A stretch of DNA of 64,000 nucleotides from Micromonospora sp. MW-13. GTDB taxonomy: Bacteria > Actinomycetota > Actinomycetes > Mycobacteriales > Micromonosporaceae. A program made the position numbers and the translations under genes. The DNA lies in the NCBI RefSeq assembly GCF_003434305.1, contig NZ_QKKX01000030.1, positions 124,001 to 188,000 of the forward strand. The letters run 5' to 3'. The notes below the pieces were generated by a model. It was given only the letters and a program-made list of their open reading frames with translations, was not told the DNA's origin and did not search any database. Shown in pieces: positions 1-11,753 of this stretch; the first letter of the stretch is position 1, and every line of letters starts with the position of its first letter.

Positions 1-1
1 C

Positions 2-1447
2 GACAAGTCCATGATGGAGCCGGTCGGCGACGGGTACCGAATGCTGGAAACAATCCGAACCCACACGGCGGACAAACTCCGACTCGCGGGGGAAGACAAA
101 AAGGTTCTGCACAGGCTCATCCGGCACTTCGCCGACCTGGCCGAGGAACACGAGCCGCTGCTGCGCTCGGACAAGCAGGTGGAGTCGCTGCGGCTGTTCG
201 AGGCCGAGTACGACAACCTGATGTTCGCTCTGCAAACGGCCATCGACGGCGGTGACGCCGAGGCGGCGGCCCGGACCCTCGGCCCGCTGTACTGGTACTG
301 GGTCATGCTTCGCTACGACAGTCGGGCCGACGCCTACGTGGCCAGAGTTCTCGAGTTCGGCGATGCGCTACCCGCGGACGCCCGGGCCGCGTTCACCGCG
401 ATCCACCTGGTGGCCAGCGAGAGAGGGCCGATCACAGACCCCGAGCGGCTGCGCGCGCTCATCGACGACTGCGCGCGCACGGGCGCGCGGCGACGTTATC
501 CGATGCTGCTGACGATGTCACTGTTGATGGCGGCGATACTCGGGCTCGATGAGCTGGTCGATCGAGAGATCGCCCAGGTGCGGAGCAGCTCGGACCACTG
601 GGCGATCGCCTGCACCTTCGTGGTCGAAGCCATGCGATATCGCGAACGGGTCGACCGGGAGGGCTACGCGACCGCGATGGCAGCGGCGTTGCACACGTTC
701 GAGGAGGTGGGCGACCGATGGTGGACAGCGAAGATGCTGATCGGCATGGCGCAGATCCACGCCACCGGCGGTGACCATGACGAGGCGATCGCCGCCTACG
801 AGCGCAGCATCGCGATCGCCACCGACCTCGGCTCGCAGGACGAGGTCTCCACCCGGCTCGGCCTCGCCACCGAACGCATGCGCGGCGGCGACCTGACCGG
901 CGCCCGGCACGACATCGACACCGCCGAACGAGCGGCCTGGGACCGCGGTCACCCCATGCTAGAGATCGAGGTCCTCGGCAACCTGGCCGAGCTGTACCGC
1001 CGCTCCGGCGACGTCGAACGGGCCGATCATGAACTCGACCGGATGGAGACGCTCGCCTGCGAGCTACTCGTTCCGGCCGAGACGGTGCAGAACGTGCTGG
1101 TCCCCGCCAGGATGGCGAACCTCCTCACCGCCGGGAACGCCGCACGCGCACGCGAGCTGCTGCTCCGCACCGTCCAAGCGGCGCAGGCGCGCATGGACAC
1201 CTCATCAGCCGCCCAACTCCTGGCCTGGCTGCTCCTTCTGGAAGGCGATCCGGCCGGCGCGGCCGGCGCGCTCGGCCTGAGCCAGGCCATCCGGGGCACC
1301 TTCGACCACGGCGACGTCGAACTACGCTCGCTCGTGGAGGCTCTCGTGGACCGGCTCGGCCGTACCGAATACGACAGGGCCTACCGCCGAGGCGCCGACA
1401 TGACACGGCAAGAGGCCATCGACCGGCTGACGAATTCGCGTTCATGA
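2..1447 (+). CDS. C-terminal TPR part of an NB-ARC/TPR transcriptional regulator (5' end outside window)
   Basis: The window opens inside this gene; about 481 residues are visible. The first stretch, GYRMLETIRTHTADKL, matches the end of the winged-helix region of large AfsR/SARP or LuxR-type actinobacterial regulators, where 'MLETIR-YA-E-L' leads into a helical array. The rest consists of alpha-helical repeats (for example AIAAYERSIAIATDLGS) typical of a TPR sensor domain. In the family, ATP-dependent assembly controls transcription activation, often of specialised metabolism. The DNA-binding and P-loop parts lie outside the window, so the target is unknown. The gene stops at a TGA and is followed by decayed sequence, not by an obvious operon partner. 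Confidence 0.75.
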   Translation, partial: DKSMMEPVGDGYRMLETIRTHTADKLRLAGEDKKVLHRLIRHFADLAEEHEPLLRSDKQVESLRLFEAEYDNLMFALQTAIDGGDAEAAARTLGPLYWYWVMLRYDSRADAYVARVLEFGDALPADARAAFTAIHLVASERGPITDPERLRALIDDCARTGARRRYPMLLTMSLLMAAILGLDELVDREIAQVRSSSDHWAIACTFVVEAMRYRERVDREGYATAMAAALHTFEEVGDRWWTAKMLIGMAQIHATGGDHDEAIAAYERSIAIATDLGSQDEVSTRLGLATERMRGGDLTGARHDIDTAERAAWDRGHPMLEIEVLGNLAELYRRSGDVERADHELDRMETLACELLVPAETVQNVLVPARMANLLTAGNAARARELLLRTVQAAQARMDTSSAAQLLAWLLLLEGDPAGAAGALGLSQAIRGTFDHGDVELRSLVEALVDRLGRTEYDRAYRRGADMTRQEAIDRLTNSRS

Positions 1448-1654
1448 GGCCGCAATTAAGATCACTAACAGTGGCGGCCGCACATTTGTCGTGACGGTGC
1501 AGAAGACCGGCATCCCCAGAACGATCGCCGAGGTCTACGAGGTCAGGCGGTAAAAGGTTGGCAAGGCCGAGGTTCCCGACCTCATGTTGTCCGGGGACAT
1601 CTGCAGGGTGGCCGGCCTGCACGCCGAGCGTGCGCGGCACGCGGCGGACGGCCC
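1448..1654 (+). other. Decayed reading frame between regulator and IS1096-passenger relic
   Basis: No intact gene. In one frame (from about 1455) the translation reads protein-like, including GGRTFVVTVQKTGIPRTIAE, hits a TAA at 1551-1553, then continues in the same frame with KVGKAEVPDLMLSGD to a TGA near 1658. A single in-frame stop inside otherwise plausible coding sequence suggests a relic. I do not recognise the family. Confidence 0.35.
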
Positions 1655-2200
1655 ATGACGGCATCACCCCTACACCCAGCAAGCCGCCGGCACACCCTCG
1701 TCGAACTGGCTGGGGCGATCGATGTCGCGTTTGGGCGGTGGGATCTGGCACATTCGCGGATGTTCATGCTGCCCGGCGGCGTCGAGGTCAGTTGGGTGGC
1801 GTCGCCGGCCGGCGCGGCGTTGCCCGGCACGAGCGACGGACCGACCGCCCAGTTGGACACCATGGCGCTCGACACGTCGTTCGCGTACGTGCTCGGCCTC
1901 GGCGAGGACTGGACCCACACGTGCACGGGGAGCCTCGCCCCGCCGGGGACCACCCGTCTGGGGCCGTCGCAGCCGCCTCGACCGTATCGAGGTTGGGGGA
2001 GCCCGCCTGACCAATACGGCCGGCACCACCTCGACGACGACGTCGACATCCCGGTGCCGCGTAACTCGTCCGCCCTGCTAACGGATCTAGCCGCGATCCG
2101 CGCGCATCCCTCCGTCATGCGGTCACCGAACGTAGTTAGATCAGGCCGCCGTCCTGGTGGACGACGGCAATCCTCGATGCGGCCGACGTCGAGCCGTTAG
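1655..2200 (+). pseudogene. Relic of an IS1096 element passenger TnpR / plasmid pRiA4b ORF-3 family protein
   Basis: The 181-residue frame carries the landmarks of the pRiA4b ORF-3 / IS1096-passenger family in order: an AIDVAFGRWDLAH helix (residues ~22-34), TSFAYVLGLGEDWTHTC (~74-90) and the closing GWGSPPDQYGRHHLDDDVD (~112-130). Intact members are longer at the N-terminus, usually opening with a 'TWLSIRVEL' strand that I do not find here. The last ~45 residues are Arg/Ser-rich and look like read-through. The family travels with IS elements and plasmids and has no established biochemical role. No transposase or terminal inverted repeats are visible nearby, so this is a leftover rather than a live element. 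Confidence 0.6.
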
Positions 2201-2320
2201 CCTGTGGATCGCTGCCGGGAGTTTGGCGGGCAGGTGCGCGTGGTGGGCGCGGCCGTGTCCGACGATCGTCAGGGGAAACCGGGGTTGGCCTCGGAGCCAG
2301 CGAGGTAGCTGAATCATGGG
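2201..2320. other. Intergenic, nothing recognised
   Basis: Spacer between the IS1096-passenger relic and a short minus-strand gene. No terminator-quality hairpin, promoter or coding signal stands out. Confidence 0.5.
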
Positions 2321-2488
2321 CTACTGCTCGGCCAGGTCTGGGCGCCATTGGAGGATGTCGCCGTCGAGGTCCCCGCCCCGGATGTCGTTGAGCGCGGCCA
2401 TGTAGCCGATCTCGGTTGCGTTGACGAGCATTCGCAGTACCTCGATGGGGGCGTCCTGGTAGCCATATGCCGACCACACGTTAGCCAT
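2321..2488 (-). CDS. Small hypothetical protein (55 aa), possibly a 5'-truncated remnant
   Basis: The frame gives a well-behaved small protein beginning MANVWSAYGYQDAPIEVLRM and ending WRPDLAEQ, with acidic, helix-compatible composition unlike the Arg/Pro-rich shadow frames around it. The same frame is open and protein-like (NLHAGTAHGPGDVRRAYEA) about 16-20 codons further 5', but no start codon is available there before the sequence runs into the 3' flank of the aldolase gene. It may therefore have lost its original N-terminus. I do not recognise a family, and no function is proposed. Confidence 0.4.
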   Translation of the reverse strand: MANVWSAYGYQDAPIEVLRMLVNATEIGYMAALNDIRGGDLDGDILQWRPDLAEQ

Positions 2489-2574
2489 CGCCTCGTACGC
2501 CCGGCGGACGTCGCCTGGGCCGTGGGCGGTGCCGGCATGCAAGTTTGCGATGGCCGGTGGGGGTGGGGTGGGGG

Positions 2575-3598
<1,024 letters not shown>

Positions 3599-3606
<8 letters not shown>

Positions 3607-3664
3607 GGTTGTCCCTTCGGCCGCCGACTGCGGGGCTCGCAAGCTCACTCCTCGCGTCAGCCAC
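3599..3664 (-). other. Short upstream ORF created by tandem duplication of the ltaE start
   Basis: The upstream copy of the 58-bp repeat contains its own GAAGGGA box and GTG (3664). Reading on gives [18 protein letters not shown] and ends at a TGA (3601-3599) that lies just inside ltaE, overlapping its GTG (3606). The 21-codon product is not protein-like. Its interest is regulatory: terminating ribosomes would be delivered onto the real ltaE start. Confidence 0.45.
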
Positions 3665-3714
3665 AGTCGTCCCTTCGGCCGCCGACTGCGGGGCTCGCAA
3701 GCTCACTCCTCGCG
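3599..3714. repeat. Perfectly adjacent tandem direct repeat, 2 x 58 bp
   Basis: Unit 1 (3599-3656) and unit 2 (3657-3714) differ at only two positions near their left ends (ACGGTTGT versus ACAGTCGT). A third partial copy of the unit's first 10 bases (TCAGCCACGG) follows at 3715, where it encodes the end of aroG. The 10-base microhomology suggests replication slippage. Each unit contains the ltaE RBS and start codon on the minus strand. Confidence 0.9.
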
Positions 3715-5211
<1,497 letters not shown>

Positions 5212-5694
5212 TCAGGGGGTGACCGACGGCCCGGGGGTGTGGCCGCCCGGCGCCTCCCCCGCGACGCACCAGTCGGCGCCGCTGCGGGTGACGGTGAACA
5301 GCAGCGGCCGGGTGGCCTCGCGGGTGCCGACGGTGACGGTGACCGACGTGCTGACCTCCTGCCCGGCCGCGCCCGGGCGGACGTCGGTGATGGCCGCCTC
5401 CGTCACGGTGAAGTGGTCGGCGAAGTCGCCGTTCGGGCCGGTGGCGGCGGAGTCGAAGCTCCCCTGGGCGGGGGCGCAGAGCTGACTGCGTCCGGCTGCG
5501 ACGTCCTTGGCGATCATCGCGTCGAGGTACGCCTGCACCCGCTCGCGGGCCTTGGTGGCCGCCTCCTCGGCGGGCGCCCGGCCGGGCTGCTCCGCCGCCT
5601 TCTCGTCGGCACCGCCGAGCCCGCAGCCGAGCAGGGTGAACGGCAGGAGCGCGAGCGCCGCGACGAGCGCCGCCCTGGAATGAGCCACAGCCAT
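5212..5694 (-). CDS. Putative secreted lipoprotein, unknown function
   Basis: A 160-residue protein starting MAVAHSRAALVAALALL, with a hydrophobic signal segment and lipobox LLGC at about residues 21-24, so it should be lipid-anchored outside the membrane. After a charged linker (ADEKAAEQPGRAP) comes a compact domain with FTVTEAAITDVRP and FTVTRSGADWCV, which resembles small alpha+beta (NTF2/DUF4878-like) lipoprotein domains; this assignment is tentative. The ATG at 5694 is preceded by GGGAGGGACGG. An alternative GTG lies two codons later. Its own single gene between aroG and the chitinase. Confidence 0.6.
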   Translation of the reverse strand: MAVAHSRAALVAALALLPFTLLGCGLGGADEKAAEQPGRAPAEEAATKARERVQAYLDAMIAKDVAAGRSQLCAPAQGSFDSAATGPNGDFADHFTVTEAAITDVRPGAAGQEVSTSVTVTVGTREATRPLLFTVTRSGADWCVAGEAPGGHTPGPSVTP

Positions 5695-5912
5695 CCGTCC
5701 CTCCCCTCGACCCGGCACGGGCAGGTGCCGATGCGCGAGTCTGACACACCGCCCCGGACCCGCCGCGCACCCGGTGCGCCACGGGGGCCGGCGGGCCGGG
5801 TGGGGGCGGGGGGCGGATGGGGCACCGGGCCGGGTGGGGGCGAAGGCGGGCTGGGGCGCCGGCGCGGGCCTGCCGCGCGGGAGGCGGCGACGAGGGCCAG
5901 GCGCCACGAGCG
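5695..5912. other. GC-rich spacer upstream of the lipoprotein gene
   Basis: About 220 bases of simple G/C-rich sequence with repeated GGGGC-type runs. Apart from the lipoprotein RBS I see no clear promoter box or coding signal; the chitinase terminator follows directly. Confidence 0.5.
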
Positions 5913-5947
5913 GGCGGGGAGGGACCGGTGCGCGGTCCCTCCCCGCC
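5913..5947 (-). terminator. Hairpin downstream of chitinase gene
   Basis: Perfect 15-bp stem (5913-5927 with 5933-5947) and a 5-base loop, lying 27 bases after the chitinase stop. No T-run follows, as is common for actinobacterial terminators. Confidence 0.8.
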
Positions 5948-5973
5948 GGGTGGGTGTTGCGTCGGCCTTCGGC

Positions 5974-7599
<1,626 letters not shown>

Positions 7600-7621
7600 G
7601 TGGCGTCTCCCCAAACAGTTA

Positions 7622-7632
7622 GGAAACTTTCC
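7622..7632. promoter_or_regulatory. Candidate operator for the chitinase gene
   Basis: Perfect 5-bp-arm palindrome GGAAA-C-TTTCC, A/T-rich for this genome, located 23 bases upstream of the chitinase start and within the probable 5' region. Position and symmetry suggest a repressor site; the binding protein is unknown. Confidence 0.45.
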
Positions 7633-7735
7633 AAAAGGATGGTGAGACGCTACTCACGGCGTCATCACTTCGTCAAGATGCACATGCGTCGATCCTCGGG
7701 AAACGGGGATCCGCCCGGCCGTCGCCGCCGGTCGG

Positions 7736-7741
7736 TAGCCT
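7736..7741 (+). promoter_or_regulatory. -10 box (TAGCCT) for a leaderless peroxidase transcript
   Basis: TAGCCT ends 6 nt before the ATG of the glutathione peroxidase gene. No Shine-Dalgarno sequence fits between, so transcription probably starts at the ATG. Confidence 0.55.
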
Positions 7742-7747
7742 CGGCGG

Positions 7748-8236
7748 ATGACCGTCTTCGACACCCAGATCGACGCGCTGGCCGGTGGCCCGGCCGACCT
7801 CGCCCGCCACCGGGGCCGGGCGCTGCTGGTGGTGAACGTGGCGTCCCGCTGTGGCCTCACCCCGCAGTACGCCGGCCTCCAGGCCCTGCACGAGACCTAC
7901 GCCGACCGGGGCCTGGTGGTGCTCGGCGTGCCGTGCAACCAGTTCGCCGGCCAGGAGCCGGGCACCGCCGCCGAGATCGACGAGTTCTGCCAGGTCAACT
8001 ACGGGGTGACCTTCCCCCTGACGGAGAAGGTGGACGTCAACGGCCCGGGCCGGCACCCGCTCTACGCGCAGCTCGTGTCCACGCCGGACCCGGACGGGCA
8101 CACCGGCGACGTACGGTGGAATTTCGAGAAGTTCCTGGTGGCGCCGGACGGCACGGTGGCGGGCCGGTTCGCCCCGACCGTCGCGCCGGACTCCCCGAAC
8201 CTGCGCGCGGCGGTCGAGAAGGTGCTGCCGGCGTGA
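7748..8236 (+). CDS. Glutathione peroxidase family thiol peroxidase
   Basis: A 162-residue cytosolic peroxidase. The peroxidatic site NVASRCGLTPQY has Cys (not Sec) at 35. VPCNQFAGQE (Cys63, Gln65) and WNFEKFLV (Trp124, Asn125) complete the Cys-Gln-Trp-Asn tetrad. Cys81 (FCQVNYGV) is the position of the resolving cysteine in thioredoxin-dependent members. Actinobacteria lack glutathione and use mycothiol, so the likely reductant is thioredoxin; this is inference. It is a monocistronic unit, with a leaderless-type promoter in front and a strong hairpin behind. Confidence 0.93.
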   Translation: MTVFDTQIDALAGGPADLARHRGRALLVVNVASRCGLTPQYAGLQALHETYADRGLVVLGVPCNQFAGQEPGTAAEIDEFCQVNYGVTFPLTEKVDVNGPGRHPLYAQLVSTPDPDGHTGDVRWNFEKFLVAPDGTVAGRFAPTVAPDSPNLRAAVEKVLPA

Positions 8237-8263
8237 CGACCGGGTAGGCGCCCGGAACACACG

Positions 8264-8302
8264 CGAGGCCGCGCTCCCACCCGAGGTGGGCGCGCGGCCT
8301 CG
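8264..8302. terminator. Bidirectional terminator between peroxidase and SGNH hydrolase genes
   Basis: A stem of 11 bp (8264-8274 with 8292-8302), one T/C mismatch, then 6 bp (8276-8281 with 8285-8290), loop of 3. It lies between two convergent genes. Confidence 0.85.
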
Positions 8303-8329
8303 AAGGTCACCGGCGCGGGGCCGGCCCGG

Positions 8330-9133
8330 TCAGCCCGCCGCGGCGCGGAACACCGGGTAGTAGCCGCCGGCCTGACCGGCCGCCGTCGGGTGGTACGAGA
8401 TGCCGAGGTTGAGGAAGTTCAGGGCGTGCATCCACTTCTCGCCGTAGCTGCACAGCTGGTGGCCGACGAAGGCCGACCGCACGTCGGCGAACTTGAAGCC
8501 GGCCGAGGTGGCGGCGGTGCGGATGATGTCGTCCACGAGGTTGATGCCCTCGTTGATCTTCGTCCGGGAGGTCGCGGTGAGGCCGACGCAGGTCGTGCCG
8601 AGCTGGTAGAAGACCGGGTATCCGACGACCACGACCCGGGCCGACGGCGCCTTGGCCTTGATGCCGTTGTAGACGTTGGCCAGCTTGCCGGGCAGCTCGG
8701 TGCGCGCCTTGGTCTCGGCGGCCTGCACGGCGGCCACGCACTGGCTCTCGCCCTGGAGCACGCAGGTGGACATGATCGTGGTGAAGCCGACGTCGTTGCC
8801 GCCGATGGTGATGCTGACCAGCGTGGTGGTCGACGACAGCGCGGAGAGCTGGTTGTTGATCACGTCCGTGGTGATCGCTCCGGAACAGGCGACCGACTTG
8901 TACGACGCGGGCTTGATGTTGGTGTTGTAGAGCGCCGAGTACGCGTTTGTGCTGCGCTTGCACGCGCCACTCTCGGCGGTGTAGCTGTCGGCGCCGACGC
9001 CGGAGGCGTACGAGTCGCCGAGGGCGACGTAGCGGTCGCTGGCCGAGGCCTGGGCGGGGACGGCCAGCGTGAGCGTGGCGCCGAGGGTCGCCGCGACACT
9101 CACGGCGAAGGTAACGAGACGGGATCTCCGCAC
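8330..9133 (-). CDS. Secreted SGNH/GDSL hydrolase (lipase/esterase)
   Basis: Extracellular serine hydrolase of 267 residues. Signal peptide MRRSRLVTFAVSVAATLGA to the AQA-S cleavage region (~30). Block I is ALGDSYASGVGA with the nucleophilic serine at ~41. The oxyanion-hole IGGNDVGF block and the C-terminal ISYHPTAAGQ block with the catalytic histidine follow. Six cysteines (for example GACKRS, VACSGA, TCVLQGESQC, QLCSYG) fit the three disulfides of the Streptomyces extracellular lipase type. It faces the peroxidase gene across a shared terminator. Substrate is not predictable beyond acyl esters. Confidence 0.92.
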   Translation of the reverse strand: MRRSRLVTFAVSVAATLGATLTLAVPAQASASDRYVALGDSYASGVGADSYTAESGACKRSTNAYSALYNTNIKPASYKSVACSGAITTDVINNQLSALSSTTTLVSITIGGNDVGFTTIMSTCVLQGESQCVAAVQAAETKARTELPGKLANVYNGIKAKAPSARVVVVGYPVFYQLGTTCVGLTATSRTKINEGINLVDDIIRTAATSAGFKFADVRSAFVGHQLCSYGEKWMHALNFLNLGISYHPTAAGQAGGYYPVFRAAAG

Positions 9134-9193
9134 GTCGCACTCCTGGGGGTGGGAAGTGGTAGTGAAAGATAGATATCACTGAATCCAGTCCTA

Positions 9194-9763
9194 ATGGAAG
9201 ATCACCGATCCCCTACAGGGGTGGATAGGGGTGGTTCGGTCCACAAGCGCCCGAAGTCACCGGACGCCCGAGCCGGAGTCGCAGGACGCCAAATAACCCA
9301 GTGGATCGGTCGGGAATTTCCCTCGGGCCGCCCGGGTTCGGCCGGCGACCTGGTCGTGGTCACCATCCCGCTGCGGCTCCCCGAGTTGGACGACGAGTCC
9401 ACCACCAGTGATCTGCTCCAGCGGCACCTGCCGGAGTCCACCGTGGTCAAGGGCCTCAACAACATCTACTTCAAGCCCCTGCTCGCCCTGGCCCGCCCGA
9501 CCGGCGCCGCCGACCGCAGCGCCCTGCCGATCGCCGGCGACGACGCCGCGGCGAAGGCCGCCGTCACCGCGTTCCTCGACACCCTCGGGTACGACGCGGC
9601 AGACGTCGGGCCGCTCGCCGAGGGCTGGCGCTTCCAGCGGGACACCACCGCGTACGCGGCGTTCTACGCGGCCGACCCGGCGGGCGACTTCGACGTCCCC
9701 GCCCGGGTGGACGCGGAGAGACTGCGCGCCGCCCTCGCCGCCCGCCGCTACGCCGACGCCTGA
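9194..9763 (+). pseudogene. Remnant of an NADPH-dependent F420 reductase-type gene (Rossmann domain lost)
   Basis: From about 9344 the frame matches the NADP/F420 oxidoreductase family: GDLVVVTIPL, then ELDDESTTSDLLQRHLPEST, VVKGLNNIYFKPLLALA, ALPIAGDDAAAKAAV and GPLAEGWRFQRDT. Intact relatives begin with a GSGNIGS Rossmann motif and carry about 25-30 residues ('Y-DVP...VIDTNNYYP') between VVVTIPL and the DDEST segment. Both are missing here: the N-terminal ~50 residues are unrelated, and VTIPL is joined directly to RLPELDD. So the gene has lost its 5' half and has an internal in-frame deletion. It cannot bind NADP(H) in the usual way and is probably non-functional. Confidence 0.7.
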
Positions 9764-9832
9764 GCCTGACCGGGGCCCCTGCTCACCGCCCCGGCGGCAG
9801 GCGTCCCTGGTCAGCAGCGGCCCGGTCACCGG

Positions 9833-10360
9833 TCACCCTGGCGACCGCACGTCCGAGGGGAGGTGGACGCGCTCGGCGGGGATCCCCGCCGCCAGCAGCC
9901 GCAGCCGCGCGCCGGCGAGCATGGCCGGCGGCCCACACACGTACACCTCCTGCCCGGGCTCATGGTGGTCCAGGGCCAGGGTGAGCGCGTCGCCCCGCTC
10001 CGCCGGCCCGGCGAGGACGTCGTGCGAGAACGCCGGGACGAGGGTCAGCCAGTCGTACGCGCGCTGGAGCCGGTCCAGGCTGATCGCGTCGTACAGGTCG
10101 GCGAAGGTGCGCGCCCCGACGACGAGGGTGACCCGGCGGCCGTCCGGAGCGGCGGCGACCTGCTCGACGAGGGCGCGCAGCGGCGCGAGGCCGGTGCCCC
10201 CGGCGACCAGGAGCAGGTCCCGGCGGGGTCGCGGGTGGAGGGTCAGCCCGGTCTCGGCCGGCGGGCCCAACCAGAGCGGCTCGCCGGGGCGTACCTCGAA
10301 GAGGTGACCGGTCGCCCCCGTGCCGCAAGCCCTCGCCTCGACATCTTCGACGAACTGCAC
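9833..10360 (-). pseudogene. 5'-truncated flavohaemoprotein/FNR-type reductase: NAD(P)-binding domain only
   Basis: The 175 residues form the NAD(P)H-binding half of a ferredoxin-reductase-type module: RPGEPLWLGPPAETGLTLHP (end of the FAD-binding barrel), DLLLVAGGTGLAPLRALVEQ (pyrophosphate loop), VVGARTFADLYD, and the C-terminal VYVCGPPAMLAGARLRLLAAG. The FAD-binding RxYS region, and the globin domain normally fused to this actinobacterial subtype, are absent. The only start is a GTG at 10360 in sequence (QFVEDVEARACGTG) that does not look like a protein N-terminus. Most likely a truncated gene; a free-standing NADH-binding subunit is possible but unlikely. Confidence 0.6.
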
Positions 10361-10578
10361 AGCAGGGCCGATGACGAATGATCAGCGAGGCAGCAGGTGA
10401 ACGACGTTCAGCGGGTGAGCCCCAATGACCCCATACCGGAACACCATGCGGTGCGTCACGTCGCCTTTCTGGTACTCAGCAACACCGCTCAGCTAAACCA
10501 TGCCAAGCAGCCAACATCCGGGCTTCCTTCTCCGGGCTCAACCCGATCTGCGAAGCGCAGTGTGGGTGAGCGGGTCTC
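10361..10578. other. Intergenic, probably decayed sequence
   Basis: About 220 bases between the truncated reductase and the flavoprotein gene, slightly lower in GC than its neighbours. On the minus strand a short stretch reads IGLSPEKEARMLAAWHGLAE, which looks protein-like but has no start or extent to define a gene. Confidence 0.4.
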
Positions 10579-11109
10579 GTGACCGGTCGTCCGGTCCTGT
10601 ACCTGGTGGTGTGCGCCGCTCCCCCGGCGCAGCGGATCGGCGGGTTGGTCGAGCTGCTGATGCGGGACGGTTGGACGGTGTGCGTGATCGCCACGCCGAC
10701 GGCCGCCACCTGGGTCGACCGGGAGGCCCTGGCCGAGCGGACCGGTCACCCCGTTCGCTGGACGCCCCGGTCGCCCGGAGATCCCGCCGTGCACCCCGAG
10801 GCCGACGCCGTCCTGGTGGCCCCCGCGACCTTCAACACCGTCAACAAGTGGGCGCTCGGCATCAACGACAGCGTCGCCCTCGGCATCCTCAACGAGCTAC
10901 TCATGTCGGGTCTGCCGATCCTCGTCTCCCCGTACGCCAAGGGGAGCCTGACGGCGCACCCGTCGTACGCCGGACACGTCCGGCTGCTCGCCGGGGCCGG
11001 CGTGGAGTTCACGGAAACCTCGGCCCTCCGGCCGGGGACGGAGGCCGGGGAGCACCCGTGGCACCTGGTGAGCGAACCGCTGAGGCGTCACCTTCGGACC
11101 GGCCGCTGA
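10579..11109 (+). CDS. Flavoprotein (HFCD / phosphopantothenoylcysteine decarboxylase-like)
   Basis: A 176-residue protein of the homo-oligomeric flavin-containing Cys decarboxylase fold. It starts VTGRPVLYLVVCAAPPAQR (strand and phosphate-binding turn). It carries VIATPTAATWVD, the DAVLVAPATFNTVNKWALGI segment that resembles the FMN-binding PASANT-like loop, and the substrate-flap-like PYAKGSLTAHPSY. Stand-alone members of this size lack the CoaB synthetase domain, so this is unlikely to be the main CoaBC. Substrate unknown. GTG start; no strong RBS. It converges with the GNAT gene, with 5 bases between stops. Confidence 0.75.
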   Translation: MTGRPVLYLVVCAAPPAQRIGGLVELLMRDGWTVCVIATPTAATWVDREALAERTGHPVRWTPRSPGDPAVHPEADAVLVAPATFNTVNKWALGINDSVALGILNELLMSGLPILVSPYAKGSLTAHPSYAGHVRLLAGAGVEFTETSALRPGTEAGEHPWHLVSEPLRRHLRTGR

Positions 11110-11114
11110 GCCCG

Positions 11115-11600
11115 TCAGTCGGCCGGCGGCAGGCTCAGGCGCAGCGTCCGGCCGGAGGTGGGAACGAACCCCAGCGACCGGTAGAGCGGCTCACCGTCCG
11201 CCGTCGCCCGCAGGTCGATCTTGCCCACGCCGCGCTTCCGGTACCAGTCGAGCAGCGCCTCCAGGCAGGCCCGCGAGTACCCGCGCCGCCGGTAGCCGTG
11301 GTCGGTGACGACGTTGAAGACGTACCCGGTCAGGCCGCCAGGGTTGTCCGGGCCGCCGAGCCGGCGCTCGATCGTGCCCACCGCGACGGCGGCCAGCTCC
11401 CCTGGCCCATCCGGCTTGTCGACGACGAAGACGCCCATCGCGCCCTGCGGCTCGGCCAGCCGGTCGCGCAGCGTCTCCCGGGCCGCCTCCTGCCAGGGGC
11501 CGGGCGCGGGCGGTGCCCCGGCCATCGCCGCCAGCATGACGCCACGCAGCCGGACGATCTCGGAGGCGTCCCCGACGGCCGCTCGACGCACGATGATCAT
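11115..11600 (-). CDS. GNAT-family N-acetyltransferase
   Basis: A 161-residue acetyl-CoA-dependent acetyltransferase. It begins MIIVRRAAVGDASEIVRLRG, the usual beta1-alpha1 of the family, and has the acetyl-CoA loop YRRRGYSRACLEALLDW (motif A, R/Q-x-x-G-x-G/A) and a final LYRSLGFVPT (motif B). The ATG at 11600 is preferred over further upstream starts because homology begins there and a TACGGT box ends 6 nt upstream, suggesting a leaderless message. The substrate cannot be inferred. Confidence 0.85.
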   Translation of the reverse strand: MIIVRRAAVGDASEIVRLRGVMLAAMAGAPPAPGPWQEAARETLRDRLAEPQGAMGVFVVDKPDGPGELAAVAVGTIERRLGGPDNPGGLTGYVFNVVTDHGYRRRGYSRACLEALLDWYRKRGVGKIDLRATADGEPLYRSLGFVPTSGRTLRLSLPPAD

Positions 11601-11606
11601 GTTGGG

Positions 11607-11612
11607 ACCGTA
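11607..11612 (-). promoter_or_regulatory. -10 box (TACGGT) for a leaderless GNAT transcript
   Basis: TACGGT on the minus strand ends 6 nt before the GNAT ATG, with no Shine-Dalgarno sequence between. Confidence 0.5.
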
Positions 11613-11753
11613 CCCCCGGTGCCCCTCGGCGCGTCGGCAGTTCCCAGGGCTCAGTCTCCCGCGCCCTCGCCGCCACGACCGGCGCCGCACCTGGCCGCCG
11701 GCCCGGCCCGGCCTCCCGCCACGGTCGGGGTCAGGCGTCGGGAGGGCGCCGTT

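Noticed and set aside
10397..10582. 61-codon plus-strand frame
   Set aside because: No ribosome site and no recognisable motif; ends inside the flavoprotein start. Treated as intergenic.
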